A DNA stretch of 64,000 nt from JAIEPW01 sp964471915 (GCA_964471915.1 CAYYID010000014.1:1-64000), one strand, 5' to 3'. Positions 43,274-52,663 are shown, numbered from the stretch's first letter. Program-made: numbers and translations. Notes: generated from the sequence alone by a model not told the origin.

Positions 43274-45198
43274 TCCTCGTCCTGCTGCGCGGCCAGCCGC
43301 GTGATGACGGTAAGGTCTTCCAGCGTGGTGACGTCGCCGGACACCGAGTTCGAGGTGACGATCTCCCGCAACAGGCGGCGCATGATCTTGCCGGAGCGGG
43401 TCTTGGGCAGCGCCTCCGTGAAGCGGATCTCCTCGGGCCGGGCGAACGGCCCGATCTCGTGCGCCACCCATTGGCGGAGTTCGACGCCGAGCGTCGCATG
43501 GTCCCAGTCGCCGCGTTTCAAGGTGACAAAGCAGCACACGGACTGGCCCGTGATCTCGTGGGGCTTGCCGACCACCGCGGCCTCGGCCACCGCCAAGTGG
43601 CGGACCAGCGCGCTTTCGACCTCCATCGTCGAAAGCCGGTGGCCGCTGACGTTCATCACGTCGTCCACGCGGCCCAGGATCCAGTAATAGCCGTCCGCGT
43701 CGCGCCGCGCGGCGTCGCCCGTGAAGTAAACGCCGGGAACGCGGCTCCAGTATTGGTCCTTGAAACGCTCCGGATCGCCCCAGATGGTGCGAATCATGCT
43801 GGGCCAGGGACGCTGGATCACGAGAAAACCCTCGCGGTCGTCGCCGACGGGCCGCCCCTGGAGATCGACGATCTCGGGCAGGATCCCCGGCATGGGGAAG
43901 GTCCCGGAGCCGGGCTTGGTGGGGACGGCGCCGGGCATGGGCGCGATCAGGATCGCGCCGGTCTCGGTCTGCCACCAGGTGTCCACGATCGGGCACCGCT
44001 CCTTGCCGATCACGCGGTGGTACCACTCCCACGCCGCGGGATTGATGGGCTCGCCGACCGAGCCAAGCAGGCGCAGGCTCGAGAGGTCGTGCTGGTTCGG
44101 CCAGTGGTCGCCCTGCTTGATCAGCGCGCGGATGGCGGTCGGCGAGGTGTAGAAGATGGTCGCGCGGTAGCGCTCCACCATGTCCCACCAGCGGTCGAAC
44201 TGCGGGAAGTCGGGCGCGCCTTCGTACATGATCTGCGTCACGCCCGCCGAGAGCGGCCCGTAGACGATGTAGCTGTGCCCGGTGACCCACCCGATGTCGG
44301 CGGTGCACCAATAGATGTCATCGGGTTGCAGGTCGAAGACCCACTTCATGGTCATCGTGGTCTCGAGCAGGTATCCGGCCGTGGTGTGGAGGATCCCCTT
44401 GGGCTTGCCCGTGGTGCCCGACGTGTAAAGCACGAACAGCGGATGCTCGCTCTCCAGCGGGACGGCGGGACAATCGGCCGGAACTCCCGTCTCGAGTTCG
44501 TGCCACCAGTGGTCGCGCCCGGCCTGCATGGCCACCTCGGATCCGGTGCGGCGCGCGACGATCACATCGCGGACCGAGGGGCACTCGGCGAGCGCCTCAT
44601 CCACCGCGATCTTGAGCTTCACTTCCTTGCCGCGCCGCCAGCCGCCGTCGGCGGTGAGGACCACGGCGGCGCCCAGATCCTGGATCCGCGCCTTCAGCGC
44701 TTCGGCGGAGAAGCCGCCAAAGACCACCGAATGGGTGATGCCGAGCCGCGCGCACGCCAGCATCGCGATGGCGAGTTCAGGGATCATCGGCATGTAGAGG
44801 ATGGCCCGGTCGCCAGCCTGGAGTCCGCGGGCCTTCAGGACGTTGGCGAAGCGCGAGACGCGCGCGTGCAGGTCCCGGTAGGTCAGTGCCTGCTTGTCGC
44901 CGGGCTCGCCTTCGAAGTAGATGGCGACTTGGTCGCCGCGCTCGGCCAGGTGCCGGTCCAGGCAGTTGTAGCTGGCGTTGATCTGGCCGCCGGAGAACCA
45001 CTTCGCGAAGGGCGGATCCCAGTCGAACACCCGGGTGAAGGGCTGGAACCACGCGAGTTCGGACGCGGCGAGTTCTCCCCAGAAGCCCTCGGGGTCGCGG
45101 GCGGCGCGGTCGTAAAGGGCGCGGTAGGCCTCGATGTTGCCCACGTGCGCGCGGGCGGAAAACGCGGCGGGCGGCGGATAAACCCCGGTAGAGTGCAT
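43270..45198 (-). CDS. acs: Acetyl-CoA synthetase
   Basis: 642 residues, the normal length. Motifs: VLYTSGTTGKPKGILHTTAG, CTADIGWVTGHSYIVYGPL, VDTWWQTETGAILIAPMPG, YFTGDAARRDADGYYWILGR and the acetylation-site lysine in LPKTRSGKIMRR. The WWQTETG acetyl-pocket Trp is present, supporting acetate over larger acyl substrates. It converts acetate, ATP and CoA to acetyl-CoA. The start ATG at 45198 is followed by the typical N-terminal domain. Confidence 0.96.
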   Translation of the reverse strand: MHSTGVYPPPAAFSARAHVGNIEAYRALYDRAARDPEGFWGELAASELAWFQPFTRVFDWDPPFAKWFSGGQINASYNCLDRHLAERGDQVAIYFEGEPGDKQALTYRDLHARVSRFANVLKARGLQAGDRAILYMPMIPELAIAMLACARLGITHSVVFGGFSAEALKARIQDLGAAVVLTADGGWRRGKEVKLKIAVDEALAECPSVRDVIVARRTGSEVAMQAGRDHWWHELETGVPADCPAVPLESEHPLFVLYTSGTTGKPKGILHTTAGYLLETTMTMKWVFDLQPDDIYWCTADIGWVTGHSYIVYGPLSAGVTQIMYEGAPDFPQFDRWWDMVERYRATIFYTSPTAIRALIKQGDHWPNQHDLSSLRLLGSVGEPINPAAWEWYHRVIGKERCPIVDTWWQTETGAILIAPMPGAVPTKPGSGTFPMPGILPEIVDLQGRPVGDDREGFLVIQRPWPSMIRTIWGDPERFKDQYWSRVPGVYFTGDAARRDADGYYWILGRVDDVMNVSGHRLSTMEVESALVRHLAVAEAAVVGKPHEITGQSVCCFVTLKRGDWDHATLGVELRQWVAHEIGPFARPEEIRFTEALPKTRSGKIMRRLLREIVTSNSVSGDVTTLEDLTVITRLAAQQDED

Positions 45199-45218
45199 GC
45201 TACAGGGGATTGTACCCG

Positions 45219-45734
45219 TTACTTCTTCTCCCAGGCCAGCGCTTCGGTGATGGTCTGCGTCTGCGCCGCGCCGGCGCTGGCCGTGAGGCTCTTGGCCACG
45301 CCGCCGGGCACGGCTGCCGAAAACCAGACTCGCGTGGTGGTGAGGCGTCCTTCGCCCGCTACCCCGGCTTCCTGCCAGGCGCACTTCAGGGACTGGCCGC
45401 CGAGGTTCAGGGTCTCCTCACCGCGCTTCACGGTGGCGGCGTCGCCTTGCGGCAGCGGCGCCGCGAGCGGCACTTCCAGCGAAGTGACGGTTGCGTTGCC
45501 GAACAGCGTCCGTTCGACTTCCAGCTGCGCCTTGCCTCCCTGCTTCGCGACCAGCGTGTAGCGGGTGATCACTTCGGTGCGCCGCGGCGCGTCCTGCCCT
45601 TCCAGAACACTGACGGTCTTCAGCACCACCCAGGAACCGGGAGCGAAGGCGCCCCAGCCGGGCGCGGGCGGTTCTGCGGCGGCGGAGGCGGCCAGGATCA
45701 GGACAGCGGCGGGGAAGCGAAGCATCTTCCCCAT
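45219..45734 (-). CDS. Exported protein of unknown function
   Basis: 171 residues with signal peptide MGKMLRFPAAVLILAASAAA (a second ATG at 45725 is possible). The mature part is beta-rich (GSWVVLKTVSVLEG, ITRYTLVAKQGGKAQLEVER). No family recognised. It lies 20 bp upstream of acs on the same strand and is divergent from the M20 peptidase at 45789. Confidence 0.65.
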   Translation of the reverse strand: MGKMLRFPAAVLILAASAAAEPPAPGWGAFAPGSWVVLKTVSVLEGQDAPRRTEVITRYTLVAKQGGKAQLEVERTLFGNATVTSLEVPLAAPLPQGDAATVKRGEETLNLGGQSLKCAWQEAGVAGEGRLTTTRVWFSAAVPGGVAKSLTASAGAAQTQTITEALAWEKK

Positions 45735-45788
45735 AGACGGGTCCGCGGGCGAAAAAGTTGCCCGAGGTGCGGGTTAAGATGGGGTCCG

Positions 45789-47303
45789 ATGACGATGCGA
45801 CTGCTTTTCGCCCTCACGGCCGGGGTGCTGCTGGCCGAGACTCCGCCCGCGGTGACGGCGGCACGAGCGTTCCGTGAGAAGAACGAGGCCGCGATCCTCC
45901 GCGAGTACGTCGAACTTCTTTCGATACCCAACGTCGCCCGCGACAAGGAGAACATCCGCCGCAACGCGAACCTCATCCGCGCGATGCTCGAAAAGCGCGG
46001 CATCGCGGCAAAGCTGCTGGAGGCCGGCGGCGCCAATCCCGCCGTGTACGGCGAGATCCTGAAGCCGGGCGCGGCGCGCACCATTCTCTTCTACGCCCAC
46101 TACGACGGCCAGCCGCTGGACCCCAAGGAATGGGCCTCGCCGCCCTTCACGCCCACGCTGCGCGACGCCGCGCTCGAAAACGGCGGCAAAGTGATCCCGT
46201 TCCCGGCCTCCGGCAAGTTCGATCCCGAGTGGCGTCTGTACGCCCGCTCCACCGGCGACGACAAGGCGCCCACGATTGCCCTGCTCGCCGCCTACGACGC
46301 GCTGCGGGAGGCAAAGATCCCGCTGCAGTCGAACGTGAAGTTCTTCTTCGAGGGCGAGGAAGAGGCCGGCTCGCCGAACCTGGCCAAGATTCTGGAGGCG
46401 CACAAGCCGGTCCTCGGGGCCGATGTCTGGCTGATCTGCGACGGTCCCGTGCACCAGAGCCGGAAGCAGCAGATCGTGTTCGGGGCGCGCGGCAATGCCA
46501 CGGTGAACATCACCGTGTACGGCCCCAAGCGGGAGCTGCACTCCGGGCATTACGGAAACTGGGCGCCGAACCCCGCGATGATGCTCTCGCGCCTGCTGGC
46601 GTCCATGAAGGACGACGACGGCCGCGTGCTGATCGAGGAGTTCTATAAAGGCATCGAGCCGCTCAGCGAAACCGAGAAGCGCGCGCTGGCCGAGGCGCCG
46701 GCGTACGACGACGAGATCCGCAAGGAGCTATGGCTGGGCCGCAGCGAGGGCGGCGGCAAGAAGCTGGTGGAGTTGTACAACCAGCCTTCCCTGAACGTGC
46801 GCGGTATGGCCAGTTCCCGCGTCGGCGACGGCGCGGCGAACGTCGTACCCGCCACCGCGACGGCCTCCATCGACATGCGCCTGGTGAAGGGCATCCGGCC
46901 GGAGCAGGCCGAGGCGCGCATCATCCAGCACATCCGGCAGCAGGGCTTTCACGCGGTGGTGGGCGGCCCGGAGCCCGACGCCGAAGTCCGGCGCAGGTAT
47001 CCGAAGGTCGCCTGGGTGACGCGTCGCGAAGGCGGCTATCCGGCGGAGCGGACTTCGATGGACCTGCCGATCTCGAAGCGCGTGATCGCGGCGGTGGAAG
47101 CCGCCAAGGGCGAGAAAGTGATCAAGCTGCCGACCTCCGGCGGCAGCGTGCCGATCTTCATGATCAGCGAGATTCTGAAGACGGTGACGATCTCGATCCC
47201 GATCGCGAACCACGACAACAACCAGCACAGCTACAACGAGAACATGCGGCTCAAGAATCTGTTTGACGGCATCGAGCTGATGGCCGCGCTGCTGGTGATG
47301 TAG
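45789..47303 (+). CDS. Exported M20-family metallopeptidase/dipeptidase
   Basis: 504 residues; signal peptide MTMRLLFALTAGVLLAE. M20 metal and catalytic motifs: FYAHYDGQP (His and Asp), the ARSTGDDKAP bridging Asp, EGEEEAGSPN (general-base Glu-Glu), LHSGHYGNWAPNP in the lid domain, and SIPIANHDNNQHSYNENM with the last metal His. The mature enzyme should be periplasmic and hydrolyse peptides or acylated amino acids. TAAGAT (45775-45780) ends 8 nt before the ATG, suggesting a leaderless start. Confidence 0.92.
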   Translation: MTMRLLFALTAGVLLAETPPAVTAARAFREKNEAAILREYVELLSIPNVARDKENIRRNANLIRAMLEKRGIAAKLLEAGGANPAVYGEILKPGAARTILFYAHYDGQPLDPKEWASPPFTPTLRDAALENGGKVIPFPASGKFDPEWRLYARSTGDDKAPTIALLAAYDALREAKIPLQSNVKFFFEGEEEAGSPNLAKILEAHKPVLGADVWLICDGPVHQSRKQQIVFGARGNATVNITVYGPKRELHSGHYGNWAPNPAMMLSRLLASMKDDDGRVLIEEFYKGIEPLSETEKRALAEAPAYDDEIRKELWLGRSEGGGKKLVELYNQPSLNVRGMASSRVGDGAANVVPATATASIDMRLVKGIRPEQAEARIIQHIRQQGFHAVVGGPEPDAEVRRRYPKVAWVTRREGGYPAERTSMDLPISKRVIAAVEAAKGEKVIKLPTSGGSVPIFMISEILKTVTISIPIANHDNNQHSYNENMRLKNLFDGIELMAALLVM

Positions 47304-47307
47304 GTCT

Positions 47308-47688
47308 TCACGCGCCCTGCGCCACGGCGTCGCCTGGCGCGGGGAACCGGACCGCGAGCGTCTTCCGGATCTGGACATACCGCAGCAGAAAGGCGCCTTC
47401 GTTGAGACGCTTGCGCCGCAGCCAGCCGGTGACTTCCTCGTTGCACTTGCTGGTGTTGCACGAGACGCAGGCGGGGACGATGTTCTCCAGCGTGTAGCGT
47501 CCGCCGCGCGACAGCGCCAGCACGCAGTCGCGCTGCAAGGGTGTGCCGGTGGCGCCGCAGTAGGCGCAGCCGCCCCAGGCTTCCTGCAGGGCGGCCCACT
47601 GCTCGGCGCTCAGGTCGTGCTCGACGCGCTCCATCCGGCGCTTCCGCCTTCTGGCCGCGCGGGCCTTGCGGCTGCGGCTGGTGGCCAT
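47308..47688 (-). CDS. HNH endonuclease family protein
   Basis: 126 residues. A basic N-terminus (MATSRSRKARAARRRKRRME) precedes an HNH core with zinc cysteines CAYCG and ACVSCN and the motif LSRGGRYTLENIVPAC; the D of RDCVLALSRGG replaces the first His of the usual DH pair. It probably cuts or binds DNA. TACCCT lies 5 nt before the ATG, a possible leaderless promoter. Confidence 0.82.
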   Translation of the reverse strand: MATSRSRKARAARRRKRRMERVEHDLSAEQWAALQEAWGGCAYCGATGTPLQRDCVLALSRGGRYTLENIVPACVSCNTSKCNEEVTGWLRRKRLNEGAFLLRYVQIRKTLAVRFPAPGDAVAQGA

Positions 47689-47751
47689 GCCTTAGGGTAA
47701 ACCGACGGCTTCGCCCATTGGCCGGGCGGCGTGCCGCACTACAATGGGGGG

Positions 47752-47964
47752 ATGAGCTTCGATGATTACAAGCTCGTGATCTATCGGAACCAGCCGGAGG
47801 GGTGGGTCGCGGAGATCCCTGCGATTGCCGGATGCCACGCCCTGATGCCCACTGCCGAAGAGGCGGTGCGTGAGCTGGCCAAGGTGTTCCGGTTGATCGA
47901 AGAAGAGCACCGGGCGGCTGGCAAGGATCTGCCGCGCGATTCTACCGCGATCGTGCATGCCTAG
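47752..47964 (+). CDS. hicB: HicB-family antitoxin
   Basis: 70 residues: DDYKLVIYRNQPEGWVAEIP, then AGCHALMPTAEEAVRELAKV. Short HicB without a C-terminal DNA-binding domain. TACAAT at 47740-47745 lies 6 nt before the ATG. It overlaps hicA by 8 bp; antitoxin-first order, unlike the pair at 26123-26513. Confidence 0.88.
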   Translation: MSFDDYKLVIYRNQPEGWVAEIPAIAGCHALMPTAEEAVRELAKVFRLIEEEHRAAGKDLPRDSTAIVHA

Positions 47965-48172
47965 CGCGCGGGCAGTCGAATTGCAACGCGTGGCCGCCAA
48001 GCTCGGGTTCGCGAGAGCGCGTCAGACCGGAAGTCACGAGCGCTGGCGTCACGAAGACGGCAGAGCTACGACGATTCCAGTCCATGGCAGCCGCGAGATC
48101 GGTCCACCGCTGTTCTACCGCATCCTGGAACAACTGGGAATCGATCTCGAAACGTTCGAACGGCTTCGGTAA
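47957..48172 (+). CDS. hicA: HicA-family toxin
   Basis: 71 residues with the catalytic-His segment RQTGSHERWRHEDGRATTIP and the C-terminal PPLFYRILEQLGID helix. Ends 12 bp before the convergent alaX gene. Confidence 0.88.
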   Translation: MPSARAVELQRVAAKLGFARARQTGSHERWRHEDGRATTIPVHGSREIGPPLFYRILEQLGIDLETFERLR

Positions 48173-48183
48173 CGGCTGTGCCG

Positions 48184-49335
48184 TTAGAGTATTGGAAATT
48201 GTGCCAGCGCTCCGGCGTCCGGAAAACTCCCCTGCGCCAGCGTCGCCGATCCCCCGCCGCGCCCGCCGTGCGCCGCGGTGAGTTCCTTCATCCGGTTCCC
48301 CGCGTGGACCCCGGAGTCCGGCGCCGCCGCGATGAGCAGCGCCGGCGGATCGTCGGCAATGGCCACGAAAACCGCCTTGGGATTCGCCGCGAACGCCTGC
48401 GCCAGCGTCCGCACCGCGTCCGTAAGCGGACCCCGCTGGACGTGCTTACGCACCCCCGCGGCGTCCGGGGGCGTCGCGTCGTACAACTCGCGCGCCTGGT
48501 ACCGCGCCAGTTCCGCCGCCAGCTTCTGCATCTGCTTGCCCGCCGCCGCGGACTTCTCGAGCAGCGCGGCCACCAGCGCCGGCGCTTCTTCAGGAGGCGC
48601 CGAAAAACCGCGCGCGATGCGCGACAGCGCGGCGTAATCGGAGTACGCACGGCGCACCGCGCGCATCCCGCAGAAAAACTCCAGCCGCGTCGTGTCGCGG
48701 ACCTTCTCGGTCTTGCCCGTCAGGATCACGCCGATCTCGCCCGTGCGCCGCACGTGCGTGCCGCCGCACGCCGAGCGGTCCAGCCCCTCGATGGAAACGA
48801 CGCGCAGCGTCCCCGCCCGTTTCGACTCCTTGCGCAGGCCCAGGTCCGCGGCGCTGTCCTCGAACGTGATGGCGACCGGACGATTCTCGAAGATCACCGC
48901 GTTCGCCCGCTCCCCGGCCCGCTCCAGTTGCGCCGCGTCGAGCTTCGCCGCCGCCAGATCGATGGTCGCGTAGTCCGCGCCCATGTGAAAGCTCACCGTC
49001 GCGATGCCAAACAGTTCCTGCAGCACCGCGGAGAGCAGGTGCTGCCCCGTGTGCTGCTGCATATGATCGAAGCGGCGGGCGAAGTCGACGCGGCCCTCCA
49101 CTTCGGAATCCGCGAGCGGCGCCGCCAGCCGGTGGGCGACGCGGCCGTCTTCCTCCTCGGCGACCTCGGTGACCGCGACGCCGTTCAGCGTGCCGAGGTC
49201 GAAGGGCTGCCCGCCCGAGGTGGGATAGAAAGCCGTGCGGTCGAGGAACACCACAGAACGGTCCGGGCTCGCGTCGGCGACGCGAGCCCGGAACTCGGAC
49301 ACGTAACAGTCGGTGTAGTAGAGACGTTCCGTCAC
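48184..49335 (-). CDS. alaX: AlaX-type alanyl-tRNA editing protein with DHHA1-like domain
   Basis: 383 residues from a GTG that overlaps the upstream stop (GTGA). It lacks the AlaRS catalytic core. The editing site is visible as HTGQH (95-99) and CGGTH (190-194), preceded by FYPTSGGQPFDLG as in AlaX-L proteins. The C-terminal 110 residues (about 270-383, ending in HGGRGGGSATLAQGS) are the DHHA1/C-Ala domain. It deacylates Ser- or Gly-charged tRNA-Ala in trans. Confidence 0.9.
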   Translation of the reverse strand: MTERLYYTDCYVSEFRARVADASPDRSVVFLDRTAFYPTSGGQPFDLGTLNGVAVTEVAEEEDGRVAHRLAAPLADSEVEGRVDFARRFDHMQQHTGQHLLSAVLQELFGIATVSFHMGADYATIDLAAAKLDAAQLERAGERANAVIFENRPVAITFEDSAADLGLRKESKRAGTLRVVSIEGLDRSACGGTHVRRTGEIGVILTGKTEKVRDTTRLEFFCGMRAVRRAYSDYAALSRIARGFSAPPEEAPALVAALLEKSAAAGKQMQKLAAELARYQARELYDATPPDAAGVRKHVQRGPLTDAVRTLAQAFAANPKAVFVAIADDPPALLIAAAPDSGVHAGNRMKELTAAHGGRGGGSATLAQGSFPDAGALAQFPIL

Positions 49336-51119
49336 TGGATGGCGATGTCCACCCGGTTCGAGAAGTTGTTCTGGTACCCGATGATCACCCCGATGCGATC
49401 GCCGCGGTTTACGCCTTGCGGCACCACCACGTTGATCTGGTAGAGCCCCACGAAACCGGGCGTCAGGCCGGCGAAATCGGGCTCCACGTCGATGCCGGAC
49501 ACCAGGGGTCCGGTGCCGCCGAAGGTGACCGTCGGCTTCGGATTCAGCTCCGCCAGCGGGGACGCCGGCGCGCCCACGCCGCTGGCCACGGAAGGCGTGG
49601 TGCCGCCGAAGCCCAGCGCGTAGAACACCAGCGTGTCGCCCGCCCGCGCCCGGCGGGTGTTGAGACCCGGGGTCGGCGGCCAGGGGAACGCGTTGTCGGC
49701 GAACGTGGCGATCGCATAGCCGTTCCCCGCCACCAGCAGCCGCGGTACCCGCTGGTTGATGCGGACCGCCAGGCTGTTGCCGCGCTGCCCGTCGCGGTCC
49801 ACCCGGACCACGGCGTCGCCCGGCGCGGTGTTGAACGGGATCTGGAACGTGATCTGGCCCGGCTGGTCGATGATGCTCGAAGCCGCCACGAAATAGATCG
49901 GCGCCGGCACGTCGTTGACGAACACGGTAGCGCCGCCCAGGGCCGTGCCCAAAGGCAGCGCGGCCGCCGCGGCGTCAGGTCCGGTGGTGAAGAAATCGCC
50001 GAACACCGCGGCCAGGCCACCCGGCGCCAGCGGTTCGTTCGGCAGGAACGTTGCGTTGTTGCGCACGCCGCCGCGATCCAGCGAATAGATCTCCGGCGTG
50101 GCGAGCAGCCGCGGCGGAGCCGTCGCGGACACTTCCAGTTGCACCGGCACGGTCAACGTAGCGTTCGCCGCGTTCGTGGCCACCGCCACCGAGCCCGAGT
50201 ACGATCCCGGGGCGAGGTTCGCCGGATCCGCGAACAGGCGCACCACCGATCCTTCCACTACTGCGGCCAGCCACGTGCCGCCCGTGGCGGTAACATTCGC
50301 CGACGCGATGGTCAGGTTGCCGTTGCCGCGGTTCACTACCTGGATCCACTTCTCCTGCCGCCGCGAACCCTGCATCGTGCGGAAGATCACGCGCTCCACT
50401 TCGGTGGCCGGCTCGACGAAAGGCCAGCGCACCGTAGCGATCGGGTTGTTGGTCACCCGGACCACCACGGGAACGGCCTTCGGCGTGTCGATCGCCGACG
50501 TCGACGATACCACCGAGAACGCGCCGTTGTAATCGCTGGCCGGCGTGCCCTCGGGCGCGGACGCGGACAGCGTGTACGAAAAGTTCGTCGCGAAGCTCCC
50601 CACCGGATCGAGGTTCAGCGACAGGCGCACACCGCCGATCGGATTCTGCTGCGTCGTGGTCAGGCGTCCGCCCGTGTTGAACTTCGCCGCGGCGGGCTCG
50701 CCGCCCGGGGCCACCAGCAGCGTCACGCTATCGGGCACGCCCGAACCGATCTGGATCGTCACCGAAACGGTCTGCGGGGCGTCGATCGCGTTGCCGTCGC
50801 GGATGGTGAGGATGCCGGTGTAGCGTCCGCGGGCCAGCGCCGCGGTGTTGAGCGCGAGGTTCACCGGCACGCAGGACTGCGAAAGCGAGCAAGCGCGCGG
50901 CGCGCCCGCCGTGGCCGCCAGCCACGTCGCCGACGACGAGAACGTGAGAGTCAGGGAGCCGTCGCCAAGGTTGGCGGCGTCCAGCGTTTGCGCGGGTCCG
51001 TTGGATCCCGCATTGATCACCACCGGACCCACCGTGGTCCGGCTCAGACGCAGCCGCGGCGCCGCCTGCAGAGCCGCGCCGAAGACTAACAGCGTTAGAA
51101 CGGTTCTCCGAAAAGTCAT
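49332..51119 (-). CDS. Exported BACON/Ig-like protein with TIGR03437 C-terminus
   Basis: 595 residues; signal peptide MTFRRTVLTLLVFGAALQA. Three or more beta-sandwich repeats (about 25-360) have patterns like FSSSATWLAATAG and NLALNTAALARGRYTGILTI, resembling BACON domains. The TIGR03437 domain follows (about 380-595: AVFGDFFTTGPDAAAAALPL, GQITFQIPFNTAPGD, FAGLTPGFVGLYQINVVV). It is coupled to both neighbours: its ATG overlaps the nuoA stop and its stop overlaps the alaX start. Likely secreted or surface-associated. Confidence 0.85.
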   Translation of the reverse strand: MTFRRTVLTLLVFGAALQAAPRLRLSRTTVGPVVINAGSNGPAQTLDAANLGDGSLTLTFSSSATWLAATAGAPRACSLSQSCVPVNLALNTAALARGRYTGILTIRDGNAIDAPQTVSVTIQIGSGVPDSVTLLVAPGGEPAAAKFNTGGRLTTTQQNPIGGVRLSLNLDPVGSFATNFSYTLSASAPEGTPASDYNGAFSVVSSTSAIDTPKAVPVVVRVTNNPIATVRWPFVEPATEVERVIFRTMQGSRRQEKWIQVVNRGNGNLTIASANVTATGGTWLAAVVEGSVVRLFADPANLAPGSYSGSVAVATNAANATLTVPVQLEVSATAPPRLLATPEIYSLDRGGVRNNATFLPNEPLAPGGLAAVFGDFFTTGPDAAAAALPLGTALGGATVFVNDVPAPIYFVAASSIIDQPGQITFQIPFNTAPGDAVVRVDRDGQRGNSLAVRINQRVPRLLVAGNGYAIATFADNAFPWPPTPGLNTRRARAGDTLVFYALGFGGTTPSVASGVGAPASPLAELNPKPTVTFGGTGPLVSGIDVEPDFAGLTPGFVGLYQINVVVPQGVNRGDRIGVIIGYQNNFSNRVDIAIQ

Positions 51120-51472
51120 TTCCACTCGAGTGCCCCTTTTTTGTATGCCCAGATGTATCCGGCGACGAGGATCGCCAGGAACACAGCGACTTCGGCGACT
51201 CCGAACCATCCGAGCGCCTTATATCTGACGGCCCACGGAAACAGAAAGACGGTTTCCACATCGAAGATCACGAACAGGATCGCCACGATGTAAAACCGGA
51301 CCGCGTACCGTCCGCGAGACGACGAAGCAGGTGGGATGCCACACTCGTAAGCCTCTTGTTTTACAGCGTTCGCCACCGCCGGACGGATCAGTTTTGCCAC
51401 AAGCAGCGTGGCAACGGGAAACAGTATGGCTAGTACGAAGAACGCAAAGAGGGGCAGGTAACCGGAAAGCAT
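51116..51472 (-). CDS. nuoA: NADH-quinone oxidoreductase subunit A
   Basis: 118 residues with three membrane helices: LFAFFVLAILFPVATLLVAK, FYIVAILFVIFDVETVFLFP and VAEVAVFLAILVAGYIWAYK. The conserved YECG (Cys of the quinone-site loop) and FDVETVFLFPWA are intact. It is part of the membrane arm of complex I. No other nuo gene follows; the next gene is a TIGR03437 protein joined by ATGA. Confidence 0.95.
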   Translation of the reverse strand: MLSGYLPLFAFFVLAILFPVATLLVAKLIRPAVANAVKQEAYECGIPPASSSRGRYAVRFYIVAILFVIFDVETVFLFPWAVRYKALGWFGVAEVAVFLAILVAGYIWAYKKGALEWK

Positions 51473-51522
51473 CGGATTGCGAAAACAGGATCAGGGTAAC
51501 ATGTTTTGGTCAAGAGCAACGG

Positions 51523-51969
51523 TCACGGCTTCGGCGCCACGATCGTAAAAGCGGCCCGCAGGAACTGCCAGTCCGGGATCTCGTAAACCTTCAGCTTCGT
51601 GGGCAGAACCGCCGACACCTCCTGGAACGACTCGGGAGCCAGGTTCTTGACCTCGGCGTCCAGTTCGCCGACCGGTGGCTCGTCAGGGCCCGCCTTGCTG
51701 GTTATCAGTTGGATCTTCAGCTTCAGGTCGCCCATCTCCGCCTGGGAATGGTTCACCACCAGGAACCGGACCTTCAACTGCCCGGGCTTGGATTCCGAGA
51801 CCCGGAAAGCGCAGATCTCCAAGTGCTTGTTGTACGGGTGGCGGGTCAGCGGCGTCGCGTACGGGGTGATGGTGAGGGGCGCGGCCGGTTTCGAAGCCGG
51901 CTGCGACCCGCACCCGGCGGCGAGCATCGAAAAGGACACCAGGAGCAAACGGCTGGGCGAGTAGCGCAC
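51523..51969 (-). CDS. Small lipoprotein
   Basis: 148 residues from GTG 51969. Signal peptide with lipobox LLLVSFSMLAAGC, then a beta-rich domain (CAFRVSESKPGQLKVRFLVV, LKLKIQLITSKAGPDE) that may be a FxLYD-like fold. The minus-strand TATAAT (51981-51976) lies 6 nt before the GTG and there is no Shine-Dalgarno, so the message is probably leaderless; a start at 52002 would lie upstream of that promoter. Function unknown. Confidence 0.7.
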   Translation of the reverse strand: MRYSPSRLLLVSFSMLAAGCGSQPASKPAAPLTITPYATPLTRHPYNKHLEICAFRVSESKPGQLKVRFLVVNHSQAEMGDLKLKIQLITSKAGPDEPPVGELDAEVKNLAPESFQEVSAVLPTKLKVYEIPDWQFLRAAFTIVAPKP

Positions 51970-51971
51970 AC

Positions 51972-51981
51972 TAGAATTATA
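51972..51981. promoter_or_regulatory. Overlapping divergent -10 boxes (lipoprotein and cysE)
   Basis: Plus strand TAGAAT (51972-51977) serves cysE; minus strand TATAAT (51981-51976) serves the lipoprotein. The two hexamers overlap by two bases, so the promoters would compete for RNA polymerase. Confidence 0.5.
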
Positions 51982-52004
51982 AGCAGCCGGAGGGGCGGGC
52001 ACCT

Positions 52005-52652
52005 ATGTTCGGCACGATTCGGGAGCAGATCGACACGATCTTCGCGCGGGATCCCGCGGCCAAGAGCACCCTGGAAGTGGTGCTCTGCTATCCGGGCTTC
52101 CACGCCACCCTGCTGCACCGCGTGGGGCACTGGTTCTACCGCAAGCGCCTGTTCCTGCTGGCCCGCTTCGTCTCGCAGACCGGCCGCTTCCTCACCGGCA
52201 TCGAGATCCACCCCGGCGCGCGGATCGGCCGCCGCTTCTTCATCGACCACGGGATGGGCGTCGTCATCGGCGAGACTACCGAGATCGGCGACGATGTGCT
52301 GCTGTACCAGGGCGTGACGCTCGGCGGCACCGGCAAGGAGGGAGGCAAGCGCCACCCCACGCTCGGCAATAACGTGGTGGTGGGCACCGGCGCGAAAGTG
52401 CTGGGCAACATCACGCTCGGCGATCACGTTAAGGTCGGCGCCGGATCGGTGGTGGTGCGCAACGTGCCCGCCAACTCCACGGTGGTGGGCATCCCCGGCC
52501 GCATCGTCGGCGAACGTCCGCCGCAGGAAGACAACCTGGAGCACGGCAAGCTGCCGGATCCCGAGGGCCAGGCCATCGCGGATTTGACGAAGCGGGTTGC
52601 CGAGCTGGAAGGGATCGTGCGGTCGATCGCCGAGGAAAAGGTGAGGATCTGA
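52005..52652 (+). CDS. cysE: Serine O-acetyltransferase
   Basis: 215 residues. A helical N-terminal domain (LEVVLCYPGFHATLLHRVGH) and a left-handed beta-helix hexapeptide domain follow: GIEIHPGARIGRRFFIDHGM, GVVIGETTEIGDDVLLYQGV, TLGGTGKEGGKRHPTLG, ending in VVGIPGRIVG. The catalytic His-Asp pair sits in YPGFHA and IDHG. The C-terminal coiled tail (KRVAELEGIVRSIAEE) is longer than in E. coli. First step of cysteine synthesis from serine. A 132-bp copy of its 3' end is found at 54435-54566. Confidence 0.95.
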   Translation: MFGTIREQIDTIFARDPAAKSTLEVVLCYPGFHATLLHRVGHWFYRKRLFLLARFVSQTGRFLTGIEIHPGARIGRRFFIDHGMGVVIGETTEIGDDVLLYQGVTLGGTGKEGGKRHPTLGNNVVVGTGAKVLGNITLGDHVKVGAGSVVVRNVPANSTVVGIPGRIVGERPPQEDNLEHGKLPDPEGQAIADLTKRVAELEGIVRSIAEEKVRI

Positions 52653-52663
52653 TCGCCGGCGCG

